64,000 nucleotides of DNA from positions 1 through 64,000 of the forward strand of contig JBDRIE010000025.1 in NCBI GenBank assembly GCA_043816165.1, written 5' to 3'. Position numbers and translations under genes: made by a program. Shown here in pieces: positions 1 through 8,683 of the stretch (position 1 is its first letter; every line of letters starts with the position of its first letter). Below the pieces are notes generated by a model. The model was given only the letters and a program-made list of their open reading frames with translations. It was not told the origin of the DNA and did no database searches. This stretch comes from JAACEU01 sp043816165 (GTDB lineage: Bacteria > Patescibacteriota > Gracilibacteria > UBA1369 > LOWO2-01-FULL-3).

Positions 1-270
1 GCTGATCAGGGAATTCAGACTTATGATGAACAATATTCCAGCTATCAGCTTTGCTCCAGTATTACCGATTCTTATTTGGAATTGGCGAAGGAGCATTTGA
101 AAAAGCATATTAGTGGGAATGTAGCCAAAAAGAAAACAACGATACTCCTGGAGAAATATGAAAAAATTAATGAAAAGTTGCGCGATTTGAATATAAAAGT
201 AGCGGAGCTTTATTCGTTATTTGCAACTTTCACAAATAAATTACCATTCTTTACCAAGAATTGTCAGTAG
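1..270 (+). CDS. C-terminal part of an exported-protein family member, function unknown (5' partial)
   Basis: The frame is open from base 1 to a TAG at 268-270, so only the last 89 residues are visible. They are helical and Lys/Glu-rich, with one Cys near the beginning (YQLCSS) and a C-terminal NCQ. I do not recognise a domain. The end of the protein (a Phe/Pro-containing stretch, then a terminal Cys) resembles the ends of the next genes, which suggests it is another member of the same paralogous group. The stop is followed after one base by the next ATG (TAGTATG), so it is probably the first visible gene of a four-gene operon. Confidence 0.6.
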   Translation, partial: ADQGIQTYDEQYSSYQLCSSITDSYLELAKEHLKKHISGNVAKKKTTILLEKYEKINEKLRDLNIKVAELYSLFATFTNKLPFFTKNCQ

Positions 271-271
271 T

Positions 272-955
272 ATGAAAAATTATATAAAACATTTAGTAAT
301 TTCCTTTGTAGCAGCCATTGTAACCATCTTTGCAGTCTATGGAGGTTACTCGATTTATGCCGCCGATACTTCTGCCGACTACAATAAATTCTACGAATTC
401 AAGAATGTAAATAATTCTGATGGATTTATTTTCTTGAAATCCCAATATCACTCGGATATGAATGATTATTTCAATTTTAAATTTGCTCAGTTGACTGAAT
501 TGGTAGATAAAGAAGTGAAATTTTATGATCATAAGGACTTCAAAGCACCTGAGTCTGATACAAATTTGTTGGAGAACTGTAAGACTAATGTGAGCACGTA
601 TTGCGTGGCGATTGGTGCGACAGATCTCTATATTGCTTATCTCGAAAAGCTAAATGCTATGAAGGGGACAATGCCAACAACGGTTACTTCGTCCTCTTCT
701 TCTATAAAGCTCGTTGTTGATTTGGTCGCTACTCGCGGTGATGAGATAGATAAAGACGCGAAGGATGCAAAGATTGTTTTGGAGGCGGCTGTAAACGTTT
801 ACAAAGAATTCCAGTCCGCTTATCCAATGCACAAGAAGTATAAGGAGATTATCGATAATTTAACAAAATATAAAATTGCCTTAGGCAAAATCCGTGAGCA
901 GACTGATACATTCCCGTTGCGGTTTGTTGATGCTACTTCTGATCAATGTCCATAA
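272..955 (+). CDS. Exported protein of unknown function, 227 residues
   Basis: I chose the ATG at 272 rather than an upstream in-frame start at 221, because it follows the previous stop by one base and puts a clean signal sequence first: MKNY-IKH, then a hydrophobic stretch at about residues 7-27, then an Ala-rich possible cleavage site (YAADTSA). The mature part is mostly helical. It carries a Cys pair (NCKTNVSTYC) near residues 97-106, a Ser-rich patch, and ends in ...TDTFP...DQCP. No known domain is recognised. The terminal region (TDTFP, then Cys-Pro) is similar to that of the downstream 376-residue protein. Stop and next start are joined as TAATATG, suggesting translational coupling. Confidence 0.7.
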   Translation: MKNYIKHLVISFVAAIVTIFAVYGGYSIYAADTSADYNKFYEFKNVNNSDGFIFLKSQYHSDMNDYFNFKFAQLTELVDKEVKFYDHKDFKAPESDTNLLENCKTNVSTYCVAIGATDLYIAYLEKLNAMKGTMPTTVTSSSSSIKLVVDLVATRGDEIDKDAKDAKIVLEAAVNVYKEFQSAYPMHKKYKEIIDNLTKYKIALGKIREQTDTFPLRFVDATSDQCP

Positions 956-956
956 T

Positions 957-2693
957 ATGAAAAAATATATATCTATCATCATAGGTGTTGTGGTCGGGAT
1001 CGCAGTCTCTGCGGGGATGATTCATATGAAAGAAGAGAGGGTGGCTCATGGAGATATAAATGCGTGGGACCAGCTTGTGGCAGGAGCTGCAAATTTGAAA
1101 TGGTCTGATGTTCTTGGTACTTCTAAAGGGAAAAATACTTATGTGATGGTTCGGGACAAGATTCTGGATAAGCCTTCCAGAGATGCAAAGAAGGAAATCG
1201 GTAAATCGTTTGGGCTTACTGTGCAGGAGGTTGAAAATGTGCTGAATGGAAGTATTGCTCCGATATTTAACAATCCAAAGAAGGTGACGAATCTGACTCA
1301 AGAGCAAGCGACTTTGGCGGCGGCGCAGTTGCGTGAACAATTTGAATTATTAATCGAGATCTATTCTTTACAGCAGGAAATTGAGACTTCTGTGACTCCA
1401 AGCGAGATCTTTTCGAATGGGGACGTAATGGACAGTGGATTTGATCTTATTTATGACCTTAGTGTGATTGAGGAGATTTTGTTTATGGAGAAATCTTTGA
1501 ATTTGGTGGGAGATCCTTTTGATAAGCAAATGGATTCCCCTGTCTTGCCGACCGAGAGTTTGAATTTGGCTGATCCTTATGTTGAAAGCGGACAGCCCGG
1601 TGCGACTTTGGGGAGAGAGGTCAAAGGTTTGACCGTTTCGGATGATGGAGAGGCCAGTATAGAGGTGGGAGACGAGGAAGTGGAGGTGGGTGTTTTGGAT
1701 GGGGATGTGTGCCCTATTGAGGATGACTTATCTGATGTTTTAGGTGATTATGAAGATGAATTTGGGGATGGGGATGGTGGTGGAGCTGGCGGTGGCGGTG
1801 GGGCTGGTGGTGGAGGTGGCGGTGGCGGTGGAGGTGCAGGAGATGATGATTCTGCTGCTGATGATGGAGATGGAGTGGAAAAGGAGATAGAGGCTGCTGA
1901 ATCCGGGGATTGGAGCAAAACTTTCTGTCCGAATATTACAAGCGCCCCACCAACCGGAGCCGGAGCCGGAAGTGGTTTTGGAGATGCAGGATTTAGCAGT
2001 TTGGGAGGAGTGACAAATTCTCTCTTGTCTCAAGCCGCCGGTGCGGGAGCTTCATTCAATGAAGGTGGTCTTGCTGCATATATTTCTGTTTGTCTTCAGA
2101 CAAGCTTCAAGAAAAAGACATATACGAGTTATAACCCCGGCGATAGCTGTATTGTCTGTGAAATCAACAAGATTAATGAAAACATGAACAAGACTTTGAG
2201 GCATTCGTTGGTTCCGAATAAAGCTACCGGTAATTTGATGGAATCAGCTAAATGCAAGGATGCCGGAACTTTGTTGAACTTCCAGTTTATTTCGATTGCG
2301 GCACCTATTCCTTCCCCACCTAATGACGATATTATTGGCTTAAACAACACGTTTAATGAATGGAAGAAGATGGTCGACAGATATCAGCCGTTCTTGGGTT
2401 ATTCCGGTGATACGAAACTGGAAGATGAATTTAAATTGCAGTTTGTTTCAGGTAGTACAACTATTGAGAGCCAGTTTGTTGATTTAGTTAAGACTAAATT
2501 GGAAAGAGAGGCTGAAGCATTGAAGGAAATCGAAAATTTTGGAGACGCTTCTGTGGGAGAAAACACAGCTTTATTCATTCAAAGGATTTTAAAAGAAATA
2601 AAATTAATGAATAATTTCTTTAGCGGATATGGTATTCAGTACCACCAAACCGTTGAACAATTCCCTAAAATTAAACAAAAACCAAGCTTTTAA
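957..2693 (+). CDS. Exported protein with Asp/Gly-rich linker, 578 residues, function unknown
   Basis: The start at 957 follows the previous stop by one base and yields a signal peptide or signal anchor (MKKYISIIIGVVVGIAVSAG). An in-frame start at 894 would lie inside the previous gene. The middle (about residues 240-300) is a very low-complexity acidic and glycine-rich linker with long Gly runs, separating a helical N-terminal half from a Cys-containing C-terminal half (TFCPN, a CIVCE motif, KCKDAG). The end has QTVEQFP, similar to the TFP motif closing its neighbours. No domain recognised; a surface or secreted role is inferred only from the signal sequence. It overlaps the next gene by one base (TAATG). 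Confidence 0.7.
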   Translation: MKKYISIIIGVVVGIAVSAGMIHMKEERVAHGDINAWDQLVAGAANLKWSDVLGTSKGKNTYVMVRDKILDKPSRDAKKEIGKSFGLTVQEVENVLNGSIAPIFNNPKKVTNLTQEQATLAAAQLREQFELLIEIYSLQQEIETSVTPSEIFSNGDVMDSGFDLIYDLSVIEEILFMEKSLNLVGDPFDKQMDSPVLPTESLNLADPYVESGQPGATLGREVKGLTVSDDGEASIEVGDEEVEVGVLDGDVCPIEDDLSDVLGDYEDEFGDGDGGGAGGGGGAGGGGGGGGGGAGDDDSAADDGDGVEKEIEAAESGDWSKTFCPNITSAPPTGAGAGSGFGDAGFSSLGGVTNSLLSQAAGAGASFNEGGLAAYISVCLQTSFKKKTYTSYNPGDSCIVCEINKINENMNKTLRHSLVPNKATGNLMESAKCKDAGTLLNFQFISIAAPIPSPPNDDIIGLNNTFNEWKKMVDRYQPFLGYSGDTKLEDEFKLQFVSGSTTIESQFVDLVKTKLEREAEALKEIENFGDASVGENTALFIQRILKEIKLMNNFFSGYGIQYHQTVEQFPKIKQKPSF

Positions 2694-3823
2694 TGAAAAA
2701 CATTAGAAAGAAAATTATAGCTATCTCGTTGTGTCTCTCTATCTTGATACCTACATCAGGAGCTATGGCCGCGAGTTCAGATACCGATGCAAATGTAGAA
2801 GGAGGTTTGAGCTTTGCGAGATGTATACAAAAGGGAAATACTGACTTTGTTCTGTTCCTAAATACTTTTATTTTTAATGATGGTTTTTATAATGGTGTAA
2901 TTGAACCGTGGAAGGATATTTTGATGAGAAATAAGTGTCAAGCCACCGATATTAGTGGACTTATAATTCAGCAAGATAAGATGAGACAATATATTCGTGA
3001 TGCATTTTTGACTTGTAAAAGCGAAAAAGTCCCTGCTTTGAAACGTGGGATGGATGAGCTCAAAATAGAGATTTATTACGTTCGAAATATTGTGGATGGA
3101 ACTGTTGTCGCAAGTATGCCGTTTGATTTGATAAGTACTCGACAAGCTGAAAATCCTGAAACTTTGAAAACTTCGACCGCAAAGATAGATGCAGATATTA
3201 AGGAAAAATATTCGAGCAAAACTGTTCTTTCCGACTCCGAGTTAGATATTTTAATAGCAAAACTACATGTAAAGTATAAAGATCGTGTAAATGAATATAT
3301 TAAATGCACAAATGACGCTTGGTCGCAGGTATCCAAAAAATGGAAGGAGTTTGTAGATTCTGCCGGAGGGCTTGGTACTGCGGCGAAAACAGCTGAAAAA
3401 GAAATTGCGGGAGCGGCTGAAAAGCTTGTTGAGTCTGTGAATGCTGATTCATTAAAGGCAACCTACAAAGGTTGGTTGCAGATAAATATTAACAATCTTG
3501 AGGCAAAAGAGGGCTTAACCGAGATTGCAAATAAACTTAAACAAAATGTTCCAGGTACCGGTTCGTCCGGAACAATAACCCAGAGCGCTTTGCTTGATGC
3601 AATAAGTGTTACTGATACGAATTATGACTTGAACAAGACAAGGGCTGAGATGAATACCAAGTTTAAGTCTTTATACAAAGAGACCAGTGATTCCGGAACT
3701 CAACTTCTTGTGACCGGTTTGGACACATATAATAAAACTCTTACTGAGACCTTCCCTATTCTCGCGAAAATTCTGGAGGGAACGAAGGATATGAATAAAA
3801 GACAGTGCCCGGGGAAGTTTTAG
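2693..3823 (+). CDS. Exported protein of unknown function, 376 residues
   Basis: The ATG at 2693 overlaps the previous stop as TAATG. A classical signal peptide is visible: basic MKNIRKK, a hydrophobic core, and an ...SGAMA-AS cleavage site near residue 27. The mature protein is helical, with scattered Cys (FARCIQ, NKCQAT, LTCKSE, IKCTND) and a C-terminal TETFP...KRQCPGKF that parallels the ends of the proteins at 1-270 and 272-955. It is the last gene of this operon, followed by a terminator. Function unknown; the conserved terminus and Cys spacing suggest that all four genes belong to one exported family. Confidence 0.7.
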   Translation: MKNIRKKIIAISLCLSILIPTSGAMAASSDTDANVEGGLSFARCIQKGNTDFVLFLNTFIFNDGFYNGVIEPWKDILMRNKCQATDISGLIIQQDKMRQYIRDAFLTCKSEKVPALKRGMDELKIEIYYVRNIVDGTVVASMPFDLISTRQAENPETLKTSTAKIDADIKEKYSSKTVLSDSELDILIAKLHVKYKDRVNEYIKCTNDAWSQVSKKWKEFVDSAGGLGTAAKTAEKEIAGAAEKLVESVNADSLKATYKGWLQININNLEAKEGLTEIANKLKQNVPGTGSSGTITQSALLDAISVTDTNYDLNKTRAEMNTKFKSLYKETSDSGTQLLVTGLDTYNKTLTETFPILAKILEGTKDMNKRQCPGKF

Positions 3824-3830
3824 CTAAAGT

Positions 3831-3867
3831 AAAGACTCCCTACAGAGTAAGGAGTCTTTGGGCTTTT
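3831..3867 (+). terminator. Rho-independent terminator of the exported-protein operon
   Basis: Nine-base stem AAAGACTCC (3831-3839) pairing with GGAGTCTTT (3851-3859), an 11-base loop, then GGGCTTTTC. It lies 7 bases after the stop of the 376-residue protein gene. Confidence 0.8.
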
Positions 3868-3876
3868 CTAGGGGTA

Positions 3877-3891
3877 CCCCGCAGAGCGGGG
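3877..3891. repeat. GC-rich palindrome, intergenic copy 1
   Basis: CCCCGC-AGA-GCGGGG followed by TTAG. It is nearly identical, read on the minus strand, to the palindrome at 35538-35554, including the adjacent CTAA/TTAG bases. A second inverted repeat, TTAGTTCG (3899-3906) with CGAACTAA (3914-3921), follows directly and could form a hairpin downstream of the minus-strand zinc-ribbon gene. Confidence 0.6.
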
Positions 3892-3954
3892 TTAGTTATT
3901 AGTTCGCGGGCAACGAACTAAAGGGCATTGGAGGTTTTTAATTAAGATAATATT

Positions 3955-4125
3955 TTATCTGTGTACGAATTGTAAAACCATATCTTTCACTTTCTCTTTG
4001 AGATTCGCTTTCTCTTCCAGGCCATTCATCTCTAATGTCAGTTGGGAAACTTCTGAGTAGCAATATGGGCAGCAAAGTCCGTGACTTGAAACTGCTTTCC
4101 CACATGACAAGCAATGGATGATCAT
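3955..4125 (-). CDS. Small zinc-ribbon protein, 56 residues
   Basis: Reading the minus strand from an ATG at 4125 gives a 56-residue protein ending in TAA at 3955-3957. The N-terminal half has two Cys pairs (HCLSCG and CCPYC) separated by about 10 residues, a typical zinc-ribbon knuckle arrangement. The C-terminal half is a charged helix. AAAGAG lies directly before the ATG. The gene starts 13 bases after the stop of the HTH gene and shares its direction, so the two probably form an operon. No specific function is known; zinc binding is inferred from the Cys pairs. Confidence 0.6.
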   Translation of the reverse strand: MIIHCLSCGKAVSSHGLCCPYCYSEVSQLTLEMNGLEEKANLKEKVKDMVLQFVHR

Positions 4126-4138
4126 CTCTTTAAAGGTA

Positions 4139-4426
4139 TTAGATTATATAATAATGATTGTCTTCATCCTTTTCGTCAGGGTCCTTTGGCTGAAAGGTCT
4201 TCGTTTTTTCATTTTTAGCTTTTGGCGCTGTTCCCGTCTGCGGCGGGTTAGCGCCCGGAGTCATACGATCTTCAAGGAACTTATTTATTTCGCTTTCCTT
4301 GATCCTATAGACCCGTCCCAGCTTAATACCTTTCAGCTTACCTTGTTTGATAAACTTCAGAATTGTAAAAGGATGCACTTGGAGAATATTTGCGACTTGT
4401 TCAGTTGTAAAAAACTTTTCTTTCAT
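4139..4426 (-). CDS. Excisionase/MerR-like helix-turn-helix DNA-binding protein, 95 residues
   Basis: Residues 6-52 match the compact winged-helix fold of the excisionase/HTH_17 family: FTTEQVANILQVHP, then TILKFIKQGKLKGIKLGR, then YRIKESEINKFL. Members read a short DNA motif and act as regulators or recombination directionality factors. The tail (about residues 54-95) is charged, low in complexity, and contains the peptide PGANPPQTGTAPK encoded by a palindromic insertion (4224-4255). No integrase lies nearby, so a regulator is more likely than an excisionase. The 300 bases upstream carry two similar promoters with 10-bp repeats at their start regions, which are good candidates for autoregulatory operators. 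Confidence 0.75.
   Translation of the reverse strand: MKEKFFTTEQVANILQVHPFTILKFIKQGKLKGIKLGRVYRIKESEINKFLEDRMTPGANPPQTGTAPKAKNEKTKTFQPKDPDEKDEDNHYYII
4224..4255. repeat. In-frame GC-rich palindrome inside the HTH gene
   Basis: Outer arms GGCGCT (4224-4229) and AGCGCC (4250-4255) enclose inner arms CCCG and CGGG. The element lies in the low-complexity tail, outside the DNA-binding fold. The same two-tier design (outer six-base arms, inner C/G arms) recurs at 41297-41323. Confidence 0.55.
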
Positions 4427-4461
4427 TCAATTTTTTTATACAGGATTTAATATAATTTAAT

Positions 4462-4508
4462 TTAATTAAACTTTATTAAATTCTACCACTTTTCAGCACA
4501 TTCTTCAA
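4462..4508 (-). promoter_or_regulatory. Proximal promoter of the HTH gene with two 10-bp repeat units
   Basis: On the minus strand: -35 TTGAAG (4503-4508), 17-base spacer, -10 TAGAAT (4480-4485). Two repeat units, TTAATTAAAC and TTTATTAAAT (plus-strand reading, 4462-4481), lie across the expected transcription start. The HTH ATG is at 4426. Confidence 0.5.
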
Positions 4509-4587
4509 TACTCTCCTTGTTTTTAAGTATCATTTTTGTGTTCGCACTTTATCACATTAATCACAACTATTCAATAGTTTTGGCAAG

Positions 4588-4634
4588 TTAATTAAACTTA
4601 GTTAAATTTTACCATATTTTATATACATATTCGA
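4588..4634 (-). promoter_or_regulatory. Distal, duplicated promoter-operator module
   Basis: On the minus strand: TCGAAT (4629-4634), 17-base spacer, TAAAAT (4606-4611), followed by the repeat units TTAATTAAAC (4588-4597) and TTAGTTAAAT (4598-4607). The arrangement copies the proximal module, including the TGGTA next to the -10 box. Confidence 0.4.
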
Positions 4635-4648
4635 CATATTTAGCATAG

Positions 4649-4698
4649 TTTATTGAACTTTATTAAATTTAGTTAAACTTTATTAAACTTAATTGAAC
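4649..4698. repeat. Five tandem 10-bp AT-rich repeats
   Basis: Five consecutive units with exact 10-base period: TTTATTGAAC, TTTATTAAAT, TTAGTTAAAC, TTTATTAAAC, TTAATTGAAC. The consensus equals the units in the two promoter modules downstream. A 10-base period matches one helical turn, so the same DNA face is presented each time. This fits a cooperative protein-binding site or bent DNA. The block lies 44 bases past the uvrA stop. Confidence 0.7.
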
Positions 4699-4742
4699 CT
4701 TATATGAAAAAGCCCAACTACGCTACTCCTTATTGAAATGTA

Positions 4743-7643
4743 TTATTTGAGGATTTTTTTAAGCCATTGCCCTGTGTATGACTTAGAGATTTTTGTTATT
4801 TCTTCCGGTGTTCCAATTGCAATGATTTCACCTCCATTATCTCCCCCTTCAGGCCCCAGATCAATAATGTGGTCTACAGACTTGATTACATCCAAATTGT
4901 GCTCAATTACAAGTACCGTGTTACCTTTTTCTACTAATTTTTGTAATACACTTAGAAGCTTTTTCACGTCATCAAAGTGTAGACCGGTAGTCGGTTCGTC
5001 CAATACATACAGTGTTTTTCCTGTAGAGCGCTTTGATAGCTCCGTAGATAATTTAATACGTTGTGCTTCGCCTCCTGATAGAGTTGTCGCCGGTTGTCCA
5101 AGGTGAAGATACCCAAGACCAACCTCACATAAAGTAATTAATTTAGTTTTAACCGCAGGAATCGCTTTAAAGAACTCCAAGGCCTCTTCCACCGTCATCT
5201 CAAGCACTTCGTGGATATTTTTACCTCTATATCTCACCTCTAGAGCCTCTTCGTTGTATCTTTTACCCTTACAGACCTCACAAGACACATAAATATCAGG
5301 CAAAAAGTGCATTTCTATCTTTTTGATTCCGTCTCCGGTACATGCCTCACATCGTCCTCCTTTTACGTTAAATGAGAACCTTCCCGCTTTATAACCACGA
5401 GTTTTTGATTCCGGTGTCTGCGAGAAGAGATCTCTGATATCGGTAAATACTCCCGTATATGTAGCTGAATTTGACCTGGGGGTACGTCCGATCGGAGATT
5501 GGTCGATGTTTATAATTTTGTCTAAATGTTCGAGCCCCTTTATCTCTTCGTGTGCTCCCGGTATAGCTTTTGATTTATAAAGCTCTTTTGAGACAGCTTT
5601 TACCAAAATGTCATTTACCAATGTCGATTTCCCCGATCCTGAAACTCCTGTGATACCGATGAATGTTCCTAATGGGAAGTCGGCATCAATTCCTTTTAAA
5701 TTATGCTCTGCGGCTCCTATTATCGAGATTTTTCCTTTTTTACCTTTTCTACGTTCTTTCGGTACGGATATTTCCGCTTTTCCTGAAAGGTATTTACCGG
5801 TTAGTGAATTCTTATTTTTTATAATTTCTGAGGGTGAACCCTGTGCTACTACTTCTCCTCCGTGTTTTCCCGCTCCAGGCCCTATATCGATGATGTGATC
5901 CGCGGCAAGCATGGTATCTGTATCGTGTTCAACAACAATTACCGTATTTCCAATGTCACGAAGCGAAATAAGCGTTTTAATCAGCTTGTCGTTGTCGCTT
6001 TGGTGCAATCCGATACTGGGTTCATCCAGTACGTAAATAACGCCTGAGAGACGCGATCCTATCTGAGTTGCAAGCCGAATTCTTTGCGCTTCACCTCCTG
6101 AGAGAGTGTTTGCGGTTCTATCCAATGTCAGATACGAGATTCCCACGTTTTCCAGGAAGTTTAGTCTATTGCTGATCTCTTGTAAGATTTGTTTTGCTAT
6201 TTCATGCTTCATTTTGCTCAATTTGAGGTGCTGGAATAGGTCTATAGCCTTTTTGATGGATAATTCTGTCATATCTATAATTGAGAGATCATTTATTTTA
6301 ACTGCGAGAATTTCTGCTTTTAGTCTTTTTCCCTTACATGTCGGGCATTTTAGAATTCGCATGTAGCCTTCTATTTTTTTCCTTACGTAATCTGAGTCCG
6401 TTTCCAGATACCTTCTTTCCAGGTTTGGTATTACTCCCTCAAATGTAGTTTGGTATTCCCCTACAAATGATGATTTTTCCGGATCTTTTACTCCGTTCCC
6501 TATTTGGACTGTGTATTTTTTCTCCGGATCTCCTTGCAGTACCTTGCTTAATACTTCTTCAGGAAGTCTACTTATCGGTGTATTCATCGAAAATTTATTC
6601 TCTTTTGAGACACTTTCCAGAATTCGGTTGTACCAAGTTAAATGTGAAGTTGTTGTAGACCATGGCATTATTGCTCCTTCTGCGAGAGTGAGTTTCTTGT
6701 TTGGAATTACGAGATCTGCATCTATTTCCAGCTTGGTTCCAAGTCCGTGGCACTCTTCGCATGCTCCTTGTGGATTGTTGAAAGAAAAGCTTCGTGGAGA
6801 GATTTCCGCCACATTAACGTGACACGTATTACATGCGAAATGCTCAGAGAATACCTTTTCTTTGTTGCTTCCATGCTCTGCTATGATCATCAGCCCTTCT
6901 CCGAATTTCAGTGCGGTTTCTATTGAGTCTGCAAGCCTTGTTCGGTCCGGATTAGGAAGGTCTATTTCTTGCCCGGAAGAAAGCTTTTGTACTTTTTTCT
7001 TAAAGTCTTTAACCACTAGGCGGTCTACCACTATTTCGATGTTGTGCTTTTTGTTCTCATCTAATTCCGGAACATCAATGATTGAATATATTTCTCCGTC
7101 TATTCTTACCCTCACAAATCCTTCTTTTTGGATTTTTTCGAGTCCTTTCATGTGCTGCCCTTTTCGTCCTCTTACTATTGGTGAGAGAATTAGGATTTTC
7201 TTTCCTTCCGGCATCTCTGAGACCTCTTCGAGGATTTGTTGTGAGCTTTGTCTCTCGATCGGTTTATGGCATTTAGGACAGTGCGGAGTTCCAACTTTTG
7301 CAAATAATAATCTCAAATAATCGTATATTTCAGTTACTGTTCCCACTGTTGATCTTGGGTTTCTTGAAGCTGTTTTTTGGTCAATTGAGATGGCTGGAGA
7401 GAGCCCTTCTATGTTGTCCACCTCCGGTTTTTCCATTAATTGGAGGAAGTTTCTGGCATATGTGGAAAGGCTTTCTACATATCTTCTCTGTCCTTCTGCG
7501 TAGATTGTGTCAAATGCTAGTGAGGATTTTCCTGATCCCGAAAGACCTGTAATTACCGTAAATTTATCACGTGGAATTTCCACGTTTATCCCTTTAAGGT
7601 TGTGGATTCTAGCCCCTGTTACTGTTATTTTGTCTGTCGACAT
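4743..7643 (-). CDS. uvrA: UvrABC excinuclease subunit A
   Basis: UvrA is the damage-sensing ATPase of nucleotide excision repair; it works as a dimer that loads UvrB. The 966-residue length is close to the usual 940-960. Visible are two ABC ATPase modules: Walker A GLSGSGKSS and GVSGSGKST, and two LSGGEAQRI signatures. There are also three Cys clusters for zinc: CPKCHKP, CNTCH...CEECHG, and CEACTGDG...CEVCKG. I chose the ATG at 7643 (MSTDKITVTGARIHNLKG), because the upstream GTG at 7655 adds only four unconserved residues. No uvrB or uvrC is in the window. It is transcribed in the same direction as the prsW-like and recF genes upstream. Confidence 0.97.
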   Translation of the reverse strand: MSTDKITVTGARIHNLKGINVEIPRDKFTVITGLSGSGKSSLAFDTIYAEGQRRYVESLSTYARNFLQLMEKPEVDNIEGLSPAISIDQKTASRNPRSTVGTVTEIYDYLRLLFAKVGTPHCPKCHKPIERQSSQQILEEVSEMPEGKKILILSPIVRGRKGQHMKGLEKIQKEGFVRVRIDGEIYSIIDVPELDENKKHNIEIVVDRLVVKDFKKKVQKLSSGQEIDLPNPDRTRLADSIETALKFGEGLMIIAEHGSNKEKVFSEHFACNTCHVNVAEISPRSFSFNNPQGACEECHGLGTKLEIDADLVIPNKKLTLAEGAIMPWSTTTSHLTWYNRILESVSKENKFSMNTPISRLPEEVLSKVLQGDPEKKYTVQIGNGVKDPEKSSFVGEYQTTFEGVIPNLERRYLETDSDYVRKKIEGYMRILKCPTCKGKRLKAEILAVKINDLSIIDMTELSIKKAIDLFQHLKLSKMKHEIAKQILQEISNRLNFLENVGISYLTLDRTANTLSGGEAQRIRLATQIGSRLSGVIYVLDEPSIGLHQSDNDKLIKTLISLRDIGNTVIVVEHDTDTMLAADHIIDIGPGAGKHGGEVVAQGSPSEIIKNKNSLTGKYLSGKAEISVPKERRKGKKGKISIIGAAEHNLKGIDADFPLGTFIGITGVSGSGKSTLVNDILVKAVSKELYKSKAIPGAHEEIKGLEHLDKIINIDQSPIGRTPRSNSATYTGVFTDIRDLFSQTPESKTRGYKAGRFSFNVKGGRCEACTGDGIKKIEMHFLPDIYVSCEVCKGKRYNEEALEVRYRGKNIHEVLEMTVEEALEFFKAIPAVKTKLITLCEVGLGYLHLGQPATTLSGGEAQRIKLSTELSKRSTGKTLYVLDEPTTGLHFDDVKKLLSVLQKLVEKGNTVLVIEHNLDVIKSVDHIIDLGPEGGDNGGEIIAIGTPEEITKISKSYTGQWLKKILK

Positions 7644-7729
7644 ATTTTTCAGCACAAATTAAGCTCTACATGCAAGTAGAGATTTTAGCATTAGAATCCT
7701 GATCGCGCAAGCATTAAACTTAGCCTTCG

Positions 7730-8641
7730 CTACGCTTCCGCATGGTCTTTTTTCAGAGCCTTTCTTTCGAAATATACCCCTGTTTTTGGGTGAGGATGAT
7801 TTCTAGCGTATGCAAGGACTTTCCCGTATTCTTTGTGGTTTTCCTTCTTTTCAAAGTAATAGTTCAAGGTCTTATATCCACCGACCAAGAACGGAACTAT
7901 TAGGAAATTTAGGTTCATTTCGAGGACAATATTGAAGATGGCATGAAGTCCGATCGAAATGAGTAACCCTTCCAGGATGATTTCTTTATAGAAGATTCCT
8001 TCTTTTTTGAAATGGAAAATGTTGTGGATTTTTTGTACCCATTGTTTTCTTTTCGCTTTTAACTCTTCTTGTAATATTGGTTTTGCGAAGTGAGCTGTTC
8101 CGTAGTAATAGCCGAGGATTCCTGAGAACATTAAATGTGCGAATGTTGAGAATGTCGATCTGAATAGGAATGGCATCAGTAAATTTGATGGTCCTTGGCT
8201 GATCCAAATATTGTAGAAATATAGGATGTTTTCTGTGAATGAGAACCCGAGCGCCGCAAGAATGAAGAATTCAATCGCGTCGTCAACATTCTTGATTTCA
8301 TCATCATCTGAGACCTTTACCGATAGCATTTTCATTATTTCCTCAATTACTCCCACAAACAAAAATGTGATGATCACACTTAGAGGCACAATAGTAAGAT
8401 TTGAAAACCCAATAAGGTCATTATGGTAATAATCCGCGAGTTTGAATGCGTTTATCCATGGGAAAAATTGCCATAAAAACTTGTAGAAGAGTATGGGGAA
8501 AACGGCTAAAGCGCCTACTGCAAAGGTCAAAATCACTGTGCTTCGTTTTTCCGGGTGCTTTTTATAGTAAATATATCCCCAAATCAATGCCGGGACACAG
8601 GCAAGCATTATTGATATGATTATCTGAATGGCGTGATTCAT
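7730..8641 (-). CDS. PrsW-family intramembrane metalloprotease-like protein
   Basis: 303 residues with about seven hydrophobic segments. The motifs of the PrsW/CPBP-like superfamily are present in order: EEIMK (about residues 108-112), FSFTEN (about 141), HLMFSG (about 176) and LHAIFN (about 240). In this family, two Glu-containing motifs and two His-containing motifs form the membrane active site. PrsW of Bacillus cleaves an anti-sigma factor; the substrate here is unknown and no anti-sigma gene is adjacent. The C-terminal 50 residues are soluble and basic. It sits between recF and uvrA on the same strand. Confidence 0.75.
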   Translation of the reverse strand: MNHAIQIIISIMLACVPALIWGYIYYKKHPEKRSTVILTFAVGALAVFPILFYKFLWQFFPWINAFKLADYYHNDLIGFSNLTIVPLSVIITFLFVGVIEEIMKMLSVKVSDDDEIKNVDDAIEFFILAALGFSFTENILYFYNIWISQGPSNLLMPFLFRSTFSTFAHLMFSGILGYYYGTAHFAKPILQEELKAKRKQWVQKIHNIFHFKKEGIFYKEIILEGLLISIGLHAIFNIVLEMNLNFLIVPFLVGGYKTLNYYFEKKENHKEYGKVLAYARNHPHPKTGVYFERKALKKDHAEA

Positions 8642-8683
8642 TTCTTTTTATTTTCATTTTTCTTTCTTGTTATTATAACATAT

